Assembly: GCA_002470125.1 (NCBI GenBank)
Contig: DKNB01000079.1
Location: 260-14,289, forward strand
DNA length: 14,030 nucleotides
From: Gallionellales bacterium UBA7399
GTDB taxonomy: Bacteria > Pseudomonadota > Gammaproteobacteria > Burkholderiales > Gallionellaceae
Reading direction: 5' to 3'
The notes below the pieces were generated by a model that saw nothing but the letters and a program-made list of their open reading frames with translations, searched no databases and was not told where the DNA came from. Within the stretch, counting starts at the first letter, position 1; every line of letters starts with the position of its first letter. The position numbers and the translations under genes are program-made. Positions 1 to 7,996 of this stretch are shown piece after piece.

Positions 1-204
1 ACCCTCTTCGCGATTAACAAGGGCTCCTTCGATGACGTGCCGATAAACTCGGTCCTGGCATTTGAGGCGGGCCTGCATGCGTTCGTGAAGTCGCAGCACA
101 AGTCTTTGGAGGAGGCGATTGAGTCGAGCAAGGACCTGTCCGCCGACAACGAAAAGATATTGGTCGCTGCAATTGAAAAATTTAAGTCCACCGCGGCTTA
201 CTAG
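1..204 (+). CDS. atpA: ATP synthase F1 subunit alpha, C-terminal end (5' truncated by window)
   Basis: Only the last 67 codons are present, open from the first base and ending at TAG 202-204. The translation begins TLFAINKGSFDDVP and ends EKFKSTAAY. It carries the C-terminal helical-domain pattern of F1 alpha subunits (FEAGLHAFVKSQH, then a final helix ending in a short aromatic tail). The alpha subunit alternates with beta in the F1 hexamer and carries the non-catalytic nucleotide sites; those motifs lie upstream of the window. The gene sits 15 nt before atpG, as in the standard atp operon order, which supports the call despite the short fragment. Nothing looks broken in the part seen. Confidence 0.95.
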   Translation, partial: TLFAINKGSFDDVPINSVLAFEAGLHAFVKSQHKSLEEAIESSKDLSADNEKILVAAIEKFKSTAAY

Positions 205-219
205 GCTGGAATTGAGATA

Positions 220-1089
220 ATGGCTGGCAGCAAAGAGATACGCACCAAAATCAAGAGCGTTGAAAATACGCGCAAGATTACTCGTGCAATGGAAATGGTG
301 GCGGCGTCCAAGATGCGCAAGGCACAAGAGCGCATGCGCGCCGCGCGCCCCTACGCTGAAAAGATACGCCAGGTCGCGGCACACCTGTCGCGCGCCAACC
401 CAGAGTACAGGCACCCATTCTTGGTTAAGCGCACGACCGCCAAAAACATTGGCGTGATTGTTGTCACATCCGACAAGGGGCTGTGTGGCGGGCTAAATAC
501 CAACGTTTTGCGCTTGGTGGTAACCAAGATGAAGGAGTGGGAAGCCGAGGGCCGAGGTATCAGCGTGTGTCCGATTGGCAACAAGGGGTTCAGCTTTATG
601 TCCCGCATCGGCGCAAACGTTAGGTCACACATGATCGGACTGGGCGACGTTCCCCACATTGAAAAACTAATCGGTGCGGTCAAGGTGATGCTGGATGCCT
701 ACGTTGCCGGCGAGGTTGATGCTATTTATCTTAGCTATAACGGCTTTGTTAACACCATGAGGCAGGAACCGAGAGTCGAGCAGCTGCTGCCGCTCAAGGA
801 CTCAGGAGCCGCCCCCGAGGCTGGCAGTACGTGGGACTACATTTACGAGCCCGACGCCAAGGTTGTGGTGGACGAGCTGTTGGTGCGCTACGTTGAGTCG
901 TTGGTCTATAACGCGGTAACCGAAAACCAGGCATCCGAGCAGAGTGCGCGCATGGTGGCCATGAAGGCCGCCTCAGACAATGCGAAGGAAGTGATAGGCG
1001 AGCTTAAGCTTATCTACAACAAGGCACGACAGGCAGCGATTACAAAAGAGATCTCAGAGATTGTTGGTGGGGCGGCAGCCGTAAGCTAG
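220..1089 (+). CDS. atpG: ATP synthase F1 subunit gamma
   Basis: This is the central rotor stalk of F1Fo ATP synthase, which couples proton flow through the c-ring to catalysis in the alpha3beta3 hexamer at the inner face of the cytoplasmic membrane. The 289-residue product is close to the E. coli length of 287. The N-terminus MAGSKEIRTKIKSVENTRKI followed by TRAMEMVAASKMRKAQ is the classic gamma N-terminal helix. The middle holds VTSDKGLCGGLN, and the C-terminal helix contains NAVTENQASEQSARMVAMK and ends near ITKEISEIVGGAAA, the family signature region. The ATG at 220 follows atpA by 15 nt with only a weak purine-rich ribosome site, as expected inside a translationally linked operon. The spacer to atpD is 115 nt, longer than the other gaps here. 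Confidence 0.98.
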   Translation: MAGSKEIRTKIKSVENTRKITRAMEMVAASKMRKAQERMRAARPYAEKIRQVAAHLSRANPEYRHPFLVKRTTAKNIGVIVVTSDKGLCGGLNTNVLRLVVTKMKEWEAEGRGISVCPIGNKGFSFMSRIGANVRSHMIGLGDVPHIEKLIGAVKVMLDAYVAGEVDAIYLSYNGFVNTMRQEPRVEQLLPLKDSGAAPEAGSTWDYIYEPDAKVVVDELLVRYVESLVYNAVTENQASEQSARMVAMKAASDNAKEVIGELKLIYNKARQAAITKEISEIVGGAAAVS

Positions 1090-1204
1090 CGCACCGTGTC
1101 AGGCAATTGGCGCGTGGCGTGTTGTAAAAGATTGGAATGGGATGAGGTGTCCCGCTGTCGATGATGGTGGGTACGGTATGAATATTAAAGTGGGGAACCA
1201 TAAG

Positions 1205-2626
1205 ATGAGTCAAGGGAAAATTGTTCAGTGTATTGGTGCGGTGGTGGACGTTGAATTTCCGCGTGACCAGATACCAAAAGTCTACGATGCGCTGGTGGTC
1301 CAGAATGACGATAGCTCCGTCGCCGAAAAAGGTCTGACCTTGGAGGTGCAGCAGCAGATCGGCGATGGCGTGGTGCGCACCATTGCGATGGGGTCCTCTG
1401 ATGGACTGCGTCGAGGAATGAGCGTGTCCAACACGGGTAACCAGATCACTGTCCCGGTGGGTCATGGAACCCTGGGCCGAATCATGGACGTGCTGGGTCG
1501 CCCGATTGATGAGGTAGGCGACATTAAGTGCACAGAGCGTCGCTCCATTCACCAAAAGGCCCCCAAGTTTGAGGAGCTCTCGCCGTCAGTTGACCTGCTG
1601 GAGACCGGCATCAAGGTGATCGACCTTGTGTGCCCATTCGCCAAGGGCGGGAAGGTCGGCCTGTTTGGCGGTGCGGGTGTTGGTAAGACCGTAAACATGC
1701 TAGAGCTCATCAACAATATTGCCAAGCAACATTCCGGATTATCGGTCTTTGCTGGTGTGGGTGAGCGTACCCGCGAGGGGAATGACTTCTACCACGAGAT
1801 GTCTGAGGCGGGCGTTATTCAGCTGGATAACCTGCCGGAGTCCAAGGTGGCGATGGTGTTTGGACAGATGAACGAGCCGCCAGGCAATCGTCTGCGTGTG
1901 GCGCTGTCCGGCCTGACCATGGCGGAGTACTTCCGCGACGAGGGACGCGACGTCCTCTTCTTTGTGGACAACATCTACCGCTTCACGCTGGCCGGTACCG
2001 AGGTCTCCGCCCTGTTGGGACGGATGCCGTCAGCGGTAGGCTACCAGCCAACTTTGGCCGAGGAGATGGGTCGCCTGCAGGAGCGAATCACTTCAACAAA
2101 GTCTGGCTCAATCACCTCGATCCAGGCGGTGTACGTGCCGGCAGATGACTTGACCGACCCTTCCCCCGCAACCACGTTCTTGCATTTGGATTCCACCGTG
2201 GTGCTGTCACGCGATATCGCATCGCTGGGTATTTACCCAGCGGTAGACCCGCTAGACTCGACCTCGCGACAGCTCGATCCTTTGGTGGTTGGTGAGGAGC
2301 ACTACAATGTTGCTCGTAGCGTGCAGCAAACGCTACAGCGCTACAAGGAATTGCGCGACATTATTGCGATCCTTGGCATGGACGAACTGGCGCCGGAAGA
2401 CAAGCTGGCTGTGGCCCGGGCACGTAAGATTCAGCGCTTCCTGTCGCAGCCCTTCCACGTGGCCGAGGTCTTTACTGGCAGCCCTGGAAAGTATGTGACG
2501 CTCAAGGAAACCATCAAGGGCTTCAAGGGCATTGTTAATGGTGACTATGACAGCCTGCCAGAACAGGCGTTCTACATGGTCGGCACCATTGACGAGGCGA
2601 TTGAAAAAGCCAAGACCCTACAGTAA
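1205..2626 (+). CDS. atpD: ATP synthase F1 subunit beta (catalytic)
   Basis: This is the catalytic subunit of F1, which makes ATP from ADP and phosphate. With the start at ATG 1205 the product has 473 residues and begins MSQGKIVQCIGAVVDVEFP, the usual betaproteobacterial N-terminus. Visible motifs are the P-loop GGAGVGKT (about residue 155), GERTREGNDFYHEM with the catalytic glutamate region, Walker B in RDVLFFVDN, the DELSEED-region equivalent DELAPED, and the C-terminal SLPEQAFYMVGTIDEAIEKA. The same frame is open back to ATG 1142, adding 21 residues (MRCPAVDDGG...) unlike any beta subunit. I reject that extension because the conserved protein starts at 1205, with a GGGGAA ribosome site near 1193-1198. 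ATG 1178 is a second in-frame alternative. No key residue is missing. Confidence 0.97.
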   Translation: MSQGKIVQCIGAVVDVEFPRDQIPKVYDALVVQNDDSSVAEKGLTLEVQQQIGDGVVRTIAMGSSDGLRRGMSVSNTGNQITVPVGHGTLGRIMDVLGRPIDEVGDIKCTERRSIHQKAPKFEELSPSVDLLETGIKVIDLVCPFAKGGKVGLFGGAGVGKTVNMLELINNIAKQHSGLSVFAGVGERTREGNDFYHEMSEAGVIQLDNLPESKVAMVFGQMNEPPGNRLRVALSGLTMAEYFRDEGRDVLFFVDNIYRFTLAGTEVSALLGRMPSAVGYQPTLAEEMGRLQERITSTKSGSITSIQAVYVPADDLTDPSPATTFLHLDSTVVLSRDIASLGIYPAVDPLDSTSRQLDPLVVGEEHYNVARSVQQTLQRYKELRDIIAILGMDELAPEDKLAVARARKIQRFLSQPFHVAEVFTGSPGKYVTLKETIKGFKGIVNGDYDSLPEQAFYMVGTIDEAIEKAKTLQ

Positions 2627-2655
2627 GACTAAGTGCGGCAGCAATAAGGAAGGCT

Positions 2656-3084
2656 ATGGCAATGACTGTTCATGTTGATGTGGTGAGCGCAGAGGAGTCC
2701 ATCTTCTCTGGCTTGGTGGAGATGGTCGTCGTCCCCGGAGAGGTGGGCGAGCTGGGCATCTACCCACGCCACGCCCCCCTGCTGACACGTATTAAGCCGG
2801 GCTCAGTGCGCCTCAAGCTACCAAACCAAGACGAGCCAACGCTGATCTATGTTTCTGGTGGAATGCTGGAGGTCCAGCCCAGTCTTGTGACTATCTTGGC
2901 CGACACCGCCATCCGTGGCGCAGACCTAGACGAGGCACGCTCACTTGAGGCAAAGCGTGCAGCGGAGGAGGCGATGAAAAACCGCGCCTCCGATATTGAC
3001 TACGCCAAGGCGCAGGCCGAGCTATCCGAAGCGGTTGCGCAGCTGCAGGCAATCCAAAAAATGCGTAAGCAGCGGCCACACTAA
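2656..3084 (+). CDS. atpC: ATP synthase F1 subunit epsilon
   Basis: Epsilon binds gamma and the c-ring, and its C-terminal helices can inhibit ATP hydrolysis. The product has 142 residues, near the usual 135-145. Residues 1-85 form the beta-sandwich domain (MAMTVHVDVVSAEESIFSG, then GELGIYPRHAPLLTRIKPG, the most conserved stretch). Residues about 90-138 form the two-helix C-terminal domain (DLDEARSLEAKRAAEEAM, then KAQAELSEAVAQLQAIQKM). The start at ATG 2656 has a good AAGGAAGG ribosome site 4-5 nt upstream. A second ATG two codons later is possible but less well placed. It is the last gene of the atp operon, and a strong hairpin terminator follows at 3144-3171. Confidence 0.97.
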   Translation: MAMTVHVDVVSAEESIFSGLVEMVVVPGEVGELGIYPRHAPLLTRIKPGSVRLKLPNQDEPTLIYVSGGMLEVQPSLVTILADTAIRGADLDEARSLEAKRAAEEAMKNRASDIDYAKAQAELSEAVAQLQAIQKMRKQRPH

Positions 3085-3143
3085 AGTCTGACCCAGTCCT
3101 TGAGTTAATAAAATACAAGAAGTGCGGCAACAGCAATACAAGC

Positions 3144-3171
3144 AAAAAAGGCGGCCTGGGCTGCCTTTTTT
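3144..3171 (+). terminator. Rho-independent terminator of the atp operon
   Basis: The left arm AAAAAAGGCGGC (3144-3155) pairs with the right arm GCTGCCTTTTTT (3160-3171) across a 4-nt loop CTGG. That gives 12 pairs with one G-U wobble. The A6/T6 ends make it look functional on both strands. It lies 60 nt after the atpC stop and should separate the atp operon from glmU. Confidence 0.9.
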
Positions 3172-3179
3172 GTTATACT
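3171..3179 (+). promoter_or_regulatory. Extended -10 promoter candidate for glmU-glmS
   Basis: The sequence TGTTATACT reads as an extended -10 element (TG, one base, TATACT) starting on the last base of the atp terminator. No good -35 is seen 17 nt upstream, which extended -10 promoters can tolerate. The expected start of transcription is near 3186, leaving a leader of about 27 nt before the glmU ATG at 3214. This is inference from sequence pattern only. Confidence 0.5.
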
Positions 3180-3213
3180 TATTTTGTCACCCACACTACA
3201 AAAACAAAGTGTT

Positions 3214-4584
3214 ATGGCCCCGCTAAACATTGTTATTCTCGCCGCAGGCAAGGGTACGCGTATGCGCTCCGACCAACCCAAGGTGTTGCACAGGGTTGGC
3301 GGAAGGCCAATATTGGCGCACGTGATAGATTGTGCAAAAACCCTCGGCGCGCAAAAAATTATAGTGGTGTACGGATACGGGGGTGAGGCGATACGCAAGG
3401 CGTTTGCCCACGAAGACATTGTCTGGGTGAACCAGGTCGAGCAGCACGGCACCGGGCACGCAGCGCAGCAATCGATCCCACACCTAGATGCCGATGCCAG
3501 CACGTTAATTTTGTTGGGAGACGTGCCGCTGGTTGACGCAAAGACCTGCGCAAAACTGATCAAGCAGGCCAGCAAGAAGCTAGCAATTTTATCTTGCAAC
3601 AAAAGCGACCCGACCGGATACGGTCGTATTGTGCGCTCAGCCTCTGGCGACGTGCTGGCGATTGTTGAGCACGAGGATGCCACGGCAGCGCAGCTCAACA
3701 TTGTTGAGGTGAACACCGGCATGATGGCGATGCCAGGCGGGTACCTTGCCGCATGGCTATCACAACTTGGCAATCACAACGCTCAGAAAGAGTACTACTT
3801 AACGGACATTGTGGCGCTTGCGGTCAAGCAGGGTGTCGCAGTTGTGGCCGAGATCGCTAGCGACGAGTGGTCGGCAACGGGGATCAACTCAAAGGCCGAC
3901 TTAGCGCAGATCGAGCGCGTATATCAGGCACGCATTGCACAGAAACTATTGCAGCAGGGCGTCACCCTCAGGGACCCCGCGCGTCTTGATGTGCGCGGCA
4001 CGCTCAGCTGCGGCAACGACGTCGAGATTGATGTCAACTGCGTGTTCGAGGGCAGCGTGAGGCTGGGCGACAGGGTGAGGGTTGCCGCAAACTGCGTGGT
4101 CAAGGATGCGGTCATTCACGCCGACGCACACATTGCGCCATTTACTCATATTGATAACGCGCAGATTGGCGAAAATAGCCGGGTCGGGCCATACGCTCGC
4201 CTGCGCCCAGGCACCACGCTCGCCGCTGACACACACATCGGCAACTTCGTAGAGCTCAAGAATGCGCAGGTCGATGCCGGCAGCAAGATTAATCACCTGA
4301 GCTATGTTGGTGATGCCACGATCGGCAAGAGCGTTAATGTGGGTGCCGGCACCATTACGTGCAACTACGACGGTGCCAATAAATTTAGGACCGTGATCGA
4401 GGATGGTGCCTTTATCGGTTCAAACACACAGCTGGTTGCTCCCGTCACCATCGGACGCGGTGCAACGATAGCCGCGGGCTCTACCATCACCAAGGACGCC
4501 CCAGCCGAACAGCTAACCATCTGCCGCGCCACCGAACAAAAGTCCATCAGCAACTGGAAGCGCCCCAGCAAGATAGTAAAATAA
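3214..4584 (+). CDS. glmU: Bifunctional UDP-GlcNAc pyrophosphorylase / glucosamine-1-phosphate acetyltransferase
   Basis: GlmU acetylates glucosamine-1-phosphate and then joins it to UTP, giving UDP-GlcNAc for peptidoglycan and lipid A. From ATG 3214 the product is 456 residues, the same length as the E. coli enzyme. The N-terminal uridylyltransferase domain opens with MAPLNIVILAAGKGTRMR and QPKVLH, and contains LLGDVPL and GYGRIVR. The C-terminal half (from about 250) is a left-handed beta-helix of hexapeptide repeats with RLRPGT, GNFVELKN, the catalytic-type His361 in NHLSYVGD, and GAGTITCNYDGANK. The frame is open to a TTG at 3184, but the conserved protein starts at 3214 and the likely promoter lies just before it. 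It stands 18 nt upstream of glmS, so the two are probably cotranscribed. Confidence 0.98.
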   Translation: MAPLNIVILAAGKGTRMRSDQPKVLHRVGGRPILAHVIDCAKTLGAQKIIVVYGYGGEAIRKAFAHEDIVWVNQVEQHGTGHAAQQSIPHLDADASTLILLGDVPLVDAKTCAKLIKQASKKLAILSCNKSDPTGYGRIVRSASGDVLAIVEHEDATAAQLNIVEVNTGMMAMPGGYLAAWLSQLGNHNAQKEYYLTDIVALAVKQGVAVVAEIASDEWSATGINSKADLAQIERVYQARIAQKLLQQGVTLRDPARLDVRGTLSCGNDVEIDVNCVFEGSVRLGDRVRVAANCVVKDAVIHADAHIAPFTHIDNAQIGENSRVGPYARLRPGTTLAADTHIGNFVELKNAQVDAGSKINHLSYVGDATIGKSVNVGAGTITCNYDGANKFRTVIEDGAFIGSNTQLVAPVTIGRGATIAAGSTITKDAPAEQLTICRATEQKSISNWKRPSKIVK

Positions 4585-4602
4585 TTAGAAAGACACAACC
4601 TT

Positions 4603-6432
4603 ATGTGCGGCATCGTGGGCGCAGTTGCAAATAGAAACGTAGTCCCCGCCCTCATAGATGGGCTCAGCCGTTTGGAGTATCGTGGCTATGATTCGGCCGG
4701 CATCGCCGTGTTAAACAGCGCGGGTATTGAGCGTGTGCGCGCCGTTGGCCGTGTTGCGGCAATGACAGACAGGGCCAACGAGACCCGGCTCAGCGGCCAG
4801 GTTGGCATCGGCCACACGCGCTGGGCAACCCACGGTGGCGTCACCGAAAGCAACGCGCACCCCCACGTATCCAGGGACGAGATCGCCGTTGTGCACAACG
4901 GCATCATCGAAAACCATGACGAACAACGCGCACGCCTGCAGGCTCTGGGGTACGAGTTCGCATCTCAGACCGATACGGAGGTGATCGCTCACCTCATACA
5001 CCACCATAGTCATGGACTGCCGCTGCTGGCCGCCACCAAAAAGGCGGTGGGCGAGCTGAGGGGCGCATTTGCGATTGGCGTGATTTCAGTCAAGGAGCCA
5101 GACAGCATGGTCGCTGCGCGTCTGGGGTGCCCGTTATTGATTGGCTTGGGTGAGAACGAGAACCTCATTGCTTCCGACGTCTCGGCGGTGCTGCCCATGA
5201 CGAGAAGGGTGATCTATCTTGAGGACGGAGATGTTGCTGAAATTCGTCGAGACAGTGTGACTATTTATGGTCAAGACGGCCAGGTGGCAACACGCAAGGT
5301 CCACATGAGTGAGGTCTCGTTGGCGAGTATGGAGCTGGGCCCTTATGCGCACTTTATGCAGAAGGAGATCCACGAGCAGCCGAGGGCGCTGACCGACACC
5401 ATGGAGGCCCTGATCGACGACAACGGCTTTTCCCCCGCCCTATTTGGCGATGCTGCCAGCGAAGTATTCGGTCAGGTGGACAGCATATTAATACTAGCCG
5501 CAGGCACCAGCTACTACGCGGCGCTCACCGCCAAGTACTGGCTAGAGAGCATCGCAAGGCTGCCGACCAACGTCGAAATTGCTAGTGAGTATCGCTACCG
5601 TCAGTCCGTGCCGAACCCACGTCAGCTAATTGTGACCATCTCGCAGTCGGGTGAAACTCTGGACACGATGGAGGCGTTAAAGCACGCAAAGTCACTCGGT
5701 CAAAATCTAACGCTGGCTATTTGTAACGTGCAAGAGAGCGCCATACCCCGTGCCTCGCGGTTGGTGTTCTACACCCGCGCTGGCGCAGAGATTGGCGTAG
5801 CATCAACCAAGGCATTCACTACGCAGCTGGTTGCCCTGTTTACCCTGGCCGCAACCTTGGCCAAGCAGCGTGATCTATTGGCAGAGAAGGAAGAGCGGGC
5901 GTATCTGGGTGCTTTGCGTCAGCTGGCGGTCAGCGTGCAGCACGCGCTCAACCTGGAGCCACAAATTCGTGAGTGGGCAAAGTGCCTCGCCAACAAACAA
6001 CACGCCCTGTTTTTGGGACGGGGCATACACTATCCGATAGCCCTAGAGGGTGCACTTAAGCTGAAAGAGGTTTCCTACATTCATGCTGAGGCCTACCCCG
6101 CCGGCGAGCTTAAGCATGGCCCGCTGGCCCTGGTTGATAGCAGCATGCCGGTGGTAGTTATCGCGCCGCATGATGCCCTGCTGGAAAAGGTGAAGTCCAA
6201 CATGCAAGAGGTGAGGGCTCGCGGTGGTGAGCTATTTGTATTTGCGGATAGCGACAGTCACTTCGTGGAATCCGAGGGCGTGCACGTTATTCGTACCCCG
6301 CGCTACGCGGGCGTGCTCTCCCCTATCCTGCATACCATCACCGTGCAGCTGCTGGCCTATCATGTGGCCCTGCTCAAAGGGACGGATGTCGACAAACCGA
6401 GAAATTTAGCGAAGGCTGTGACGGTGGAGTGA
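4603..6432 (+). CDS. glmS: Glutamine--fructose-6-phosphate aminotransferase (isomerizing)
   Basis: GlmS converts fructose-6-phosphate and glutamine to glucosamine-6-phosphate, the entry step of amino-sugar synthesis, supplying GlmU through GlmM (not in this window). The product is 609 residues, identical in length to E. coli GlmS. After Met1 comes the nucleophile Cys2 (MCGIVGAV) of the Ntn glutaminase domain, with GHTRWATHG and HNGIIENHDEQR following. Two SIS sugar-isomerase domains occupy the C-terminal 60 percent, with LAAGTSYYA, TISQSGETLDT, GVASTKAFTTQ and AEAYPAGELKHGPLALVD. The end reads KPRNLAKAVTVE, which holds the conserved C-terminal lysine. The ribosome site before ATG 4603 is weak (AGAAAGA), fitting coupling to glmU. 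No glmS ribozyme is recognisable, as expected outside Gram-positive bacteria. Confidence 0.98.
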   Translation: MCGIVGAVANRNVVPALIDGLSRLEYRGYDSAGIAVLNSAGIERVRAVGRVAAMTDRANETRLSGQVGIGHTRWATHGGVTESNAHPHVSRDEIAVVHNGIIENHDEQRARLQALGYEFASQTDTEVIAHLIHHHSHGLPLLAATKKAVGELRGAFAIGVISVKEPDSMVAARLGCPLLIGLGENENLIASDVSAVLPMTRRVIYLEDGDVAEIRRDSVTIYGQDGQVATRKVHMSEVSLASMELGPYAHFMQKEIHEQPRALTDTMEALIDDNGFSPALFGDAASEVFGQVDSILILAAGTSYYAALTAKYWLESIARLPTNVEIASEYRYRQSVPNPRQLIVTISQSGETLDTMEALKHAKSLGQNLTLAICNVQESAIPRASRLVFYTRAGAEIGVASTKAFTTQLVALFTLAATLAKQRDLLAEKEERAYLGALRQLAVSVQHALNLEPQIREWAKCLANKQHALFLGRGIHYPIALEGALKLKEVSYIHAEAYPAGELKHGPLALVDSSMPVVVIAPHDALLEKVKSNMQEVRARGGELFVFADSDSHFVESEGVHVIRTPRYAGVLSPILHTITVQLLAYHVALLKGTDVDKPRNLAKAVTVE

Positions 6433-6464
6433 CGGCGGCCACGAGAGGCAAGGCCTCGCCGTCA
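6430..6464. terminator. Hairpin between convergent glmS and the 6473 gene, possible terminator
   Basis: TGACGGC (6430-6436) pairs with GCCGTCA (6458-6464). Inside it GAGG (6445-6448) pairs with CCTC (6454-6457). The left arm includes the glmS stop codon TGA. There is no T-run on either side, so it may be a transcript-end protecting structure rather than a true intrinsic terminator. Confidence 0.4.
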
Positions 6465-6472
6465 TCTCGCGC

Positions 6473-6862
6473 CTACTTGTTGTCGCAGGCCGTTCTAAAG
6501 AGCACCTCGCCTATGGTGCCAGGCATGATCGGTGCGGGCTTGCTGCCCACGTCGCTGTCGCTGTAGATCACCTCACCCGTCCCCATATTTCCCGTGTAGT
6601 AGGTGCTTGCTAGCAGCCTGTTCGTCTCTTCTTTGCAGTCGTACTCTTGCTGGTGTGCCAATGATAGGTACCGCATGTCATTGAGTGTTTGGGCGGTCTT
6701 GAAGTCGGTTATGCCCCACATCTTGGTCTTGCTGCCTGACGCGCGAATGGTCGAGGGATCAACGTAGTTGGTCCTATCGCCACCACCGTTAACCTCCGCC
6801 CACTTCGCCAGCGCGCTCGTGCTTGTTAGTAAAAACAACAACAGAAGACCTAATTTGCGCAT
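6473..6862 (-). CDS. Small secreted protein, surface-adhesin E (Adhesin_E) type
   Basis: The 129-residue product begins with a clear signal peptide (MRKLGLLLLFLLTSTSALA, cleavage likely after ALA near residue 19) and is probably periplasmic or surface-exposed. The mature part shows the pattern I associate with the surface-adhesin protein E family (PF16747): an early WAEVN, YVDPSTIRASGSKTKMW, a mid DCKEETNR, and a late PGTIGEVLFRTAC. The two cysteines (in DCKE and TACDNK) could form a disulfide. The start is ATG 6862, with AAGGTGGA 4 nt upstream; the frame extends to GTG 6871, but that codon lies inside this ribosome site. Despite the family name, adhesion is not shown for most members, so function is unknown. 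It is the last gene of the leftward rsmI-pyrC group, 62 nt from pyrC. Confidence 0.8.
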   Translation of the reverse strand: MRKLGLLLLFLLTSTSALAKWAEVNGGGDRTNYVDPSTIRASGSKTKMWGITDFKTAQTLNDMRYLSLAHQQEYDCKEETNRLLASTYYTGNMGTGEVIYSDSDVGSKPAPIMPGTIGEVLFRTACDNK

Positions 6863-6924
6863 GCTATCCACCTTGTCGTAATGTAGAACAGTTGTATGAA
6901 TTGTGAATGTGGCATCTCTTTGCC

Positions 6925-7956
6925 CTACCCTGCCAGCGCCCAGTCTATTGCCTCGCCCGCCCTCAGCGGTACCAGCTCGTGATCTCCAAACTTAAGTGTT
7001 GCCGGAACTTGCCACCGTTTTTTGCGTAGGGTAATACTTTGGGTGTTGCGTGGTAGGCCATAAAAGTCAGCGCCATAAAGGCTAGCAAACCCCTCAAGCG
7101 CGGGCAGCGCACCAGACTGCTCGAAGACCTCTGCGTAGAGCTCAATGGCGGCGTGCGCGCTATAGATGCCGGCGCATCCGCAGGCAGACTCTTTTGTATG
7201 GCGTGCGTGCGGCGCGCTGTCGGTGCCCAAGAAGAATTTTTTGTTTCCGCCGGTGGCCGCGGCAAGCAGCGCCTTGCGATGTTGCTCACGCTTTAGCACG
7301 GGTAGGCAGTAATGGTGTGGACGAATGCCGCCAGCGAACATGGCGTTGCGGTTGTACAGCAGGTGGTGGGCTGTGATGGTGGCGGCGACGCTGTCCGGTG
7401 CGGCCTTAACAAACTCCACGGCCTCGGCGGTGGTGATGTGCTCAAACACTACCCGCAGAGCAGGCAGGTCACGCAGCAAGGGCTGAAGCACGCGGTCTAT
7501 AAATACTGACTCGCGATCGAATACGTCTACCGCGGCATCGGTTGTCTCTCCGTGCAGAAGGAGTGGCATGCCGCAACGCTGCATCTCTTCTAGGGCTGGG
7601 TAGGCCTTGTGGATGTCGGTGATACCCAGGTCTGAGTTGGTGGTCGCGCCCGCTGGATAATATTTTATCCCGTGTACTATGCCGCTTTGTTTGGCCTTGT
7701 GAATCTCTCCCGCGGCCGTGTTGTCGGTTAGGTACAGGGTCATCAGTGGGTTGAAGTCTGAGCCAACAGGCCGCGCGGCAAGGATGCGCCCATGATAGTC
7801 GTGGGCCTGCTGGACGGTGGTGACCGGTGTGCCAAGGTTGGGCATGATGATGGCGCGAGCGAACTGTCGGGTGCTGTCGGGTAGCACGGCACGCATCAGT
7901 GCGCCGTCGCGCAGGTGAAGGTGCCAGTCGTCCGGGCGGGTTATCTTGAGTTCCAT
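6925..7956 (-). CDS. pyrC: Dihydroorotase (class II, PyrC type)
   Basis: PyrC closes carbamoyl-aspartate to dihydroorotate, the third step of pyrimidine synthesis, in the cytoplasm. The product has 343 residues (E. coli 348). All metal and catalytic residues are visible with a constant offset of four from E. coli numbering: His12 and His14 in DDWHLHLRDG, the carboxylated Lys98 in GIKYYPAGATTNSD, His135 in LLLHGE, His173 in FEHITT, and catalytic Asp246 in LGTDSAPHARH. HTKESACGCAG is also typical of the PyrC type. The ATG at 7956 has a poor ribosome site. The gene starts 40 nt after the rsmI stop on the same strand, so cotranscription with rsmI is likely. No sign of damage. Confidence 0.97.
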   Translation of the reverse strand: MELKITRPDDWHLHLRDGALMRAVLPDSTRQFARAIIMPNLGTPVTTVQQAHDYHGRILAARPVGSDFNPLMTLYLTDNTAAGEIHKAKQSGIVHGIKYYPAGATTNSDLGITDIHKAYPALEEMQRCGMPLLLHGETTDAAVDVFDRESVFIDRVLQPLLRDLPALRVVFEHITTAEAVEFVKAAPDSVAATITAHHLLYNRNAMFAGGIRPHHYCLPVLKREQHRKALLAAATGGNKKFFLGTDSAPHARHTKESACGCAGIYSAHAAIELYAEVFEQSGALPALEGFASLYGADFYGLPRNTQSITLRKKRWQVPATLKFGDHELVPLRAGEAIDWALAG

Positions 7957-7996
7957 GTAGACAGTTTACCCGAATGTAAATGTGGTGTGCCTCGGA

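Noticed and set aside
1040..1555. 171-codon minus-strand frame across the atpG-atpD junction
   Set aside because: It overlaps both conserved atp genes, has no family features and no ribosome site that stands out.
3105..3773. 222-codon open frame on the minus strand overlapping glmU
   Set aside because: It is fully antisense to a clearly real glmU, runs through the terminator, and has no recognisable domain. Long antisense frames are common in such coding sequence.
4585..4602. glmS ribozyme or other riboswitch before glmS
   Set aside because: The gap is only 18 nt and shows no structure; that ribozyme belongs to Gram-positive bacteria.
6880..6907. TTCACA / TACATT promoter-like pair (16-nt spacer) ahead of the Adhesin_E-like gene, minus strand
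   Set aside because: The start of transcription would fall inside the ribosome site AAGGTGGA (6867-6874), leaving it partly untranscribed.
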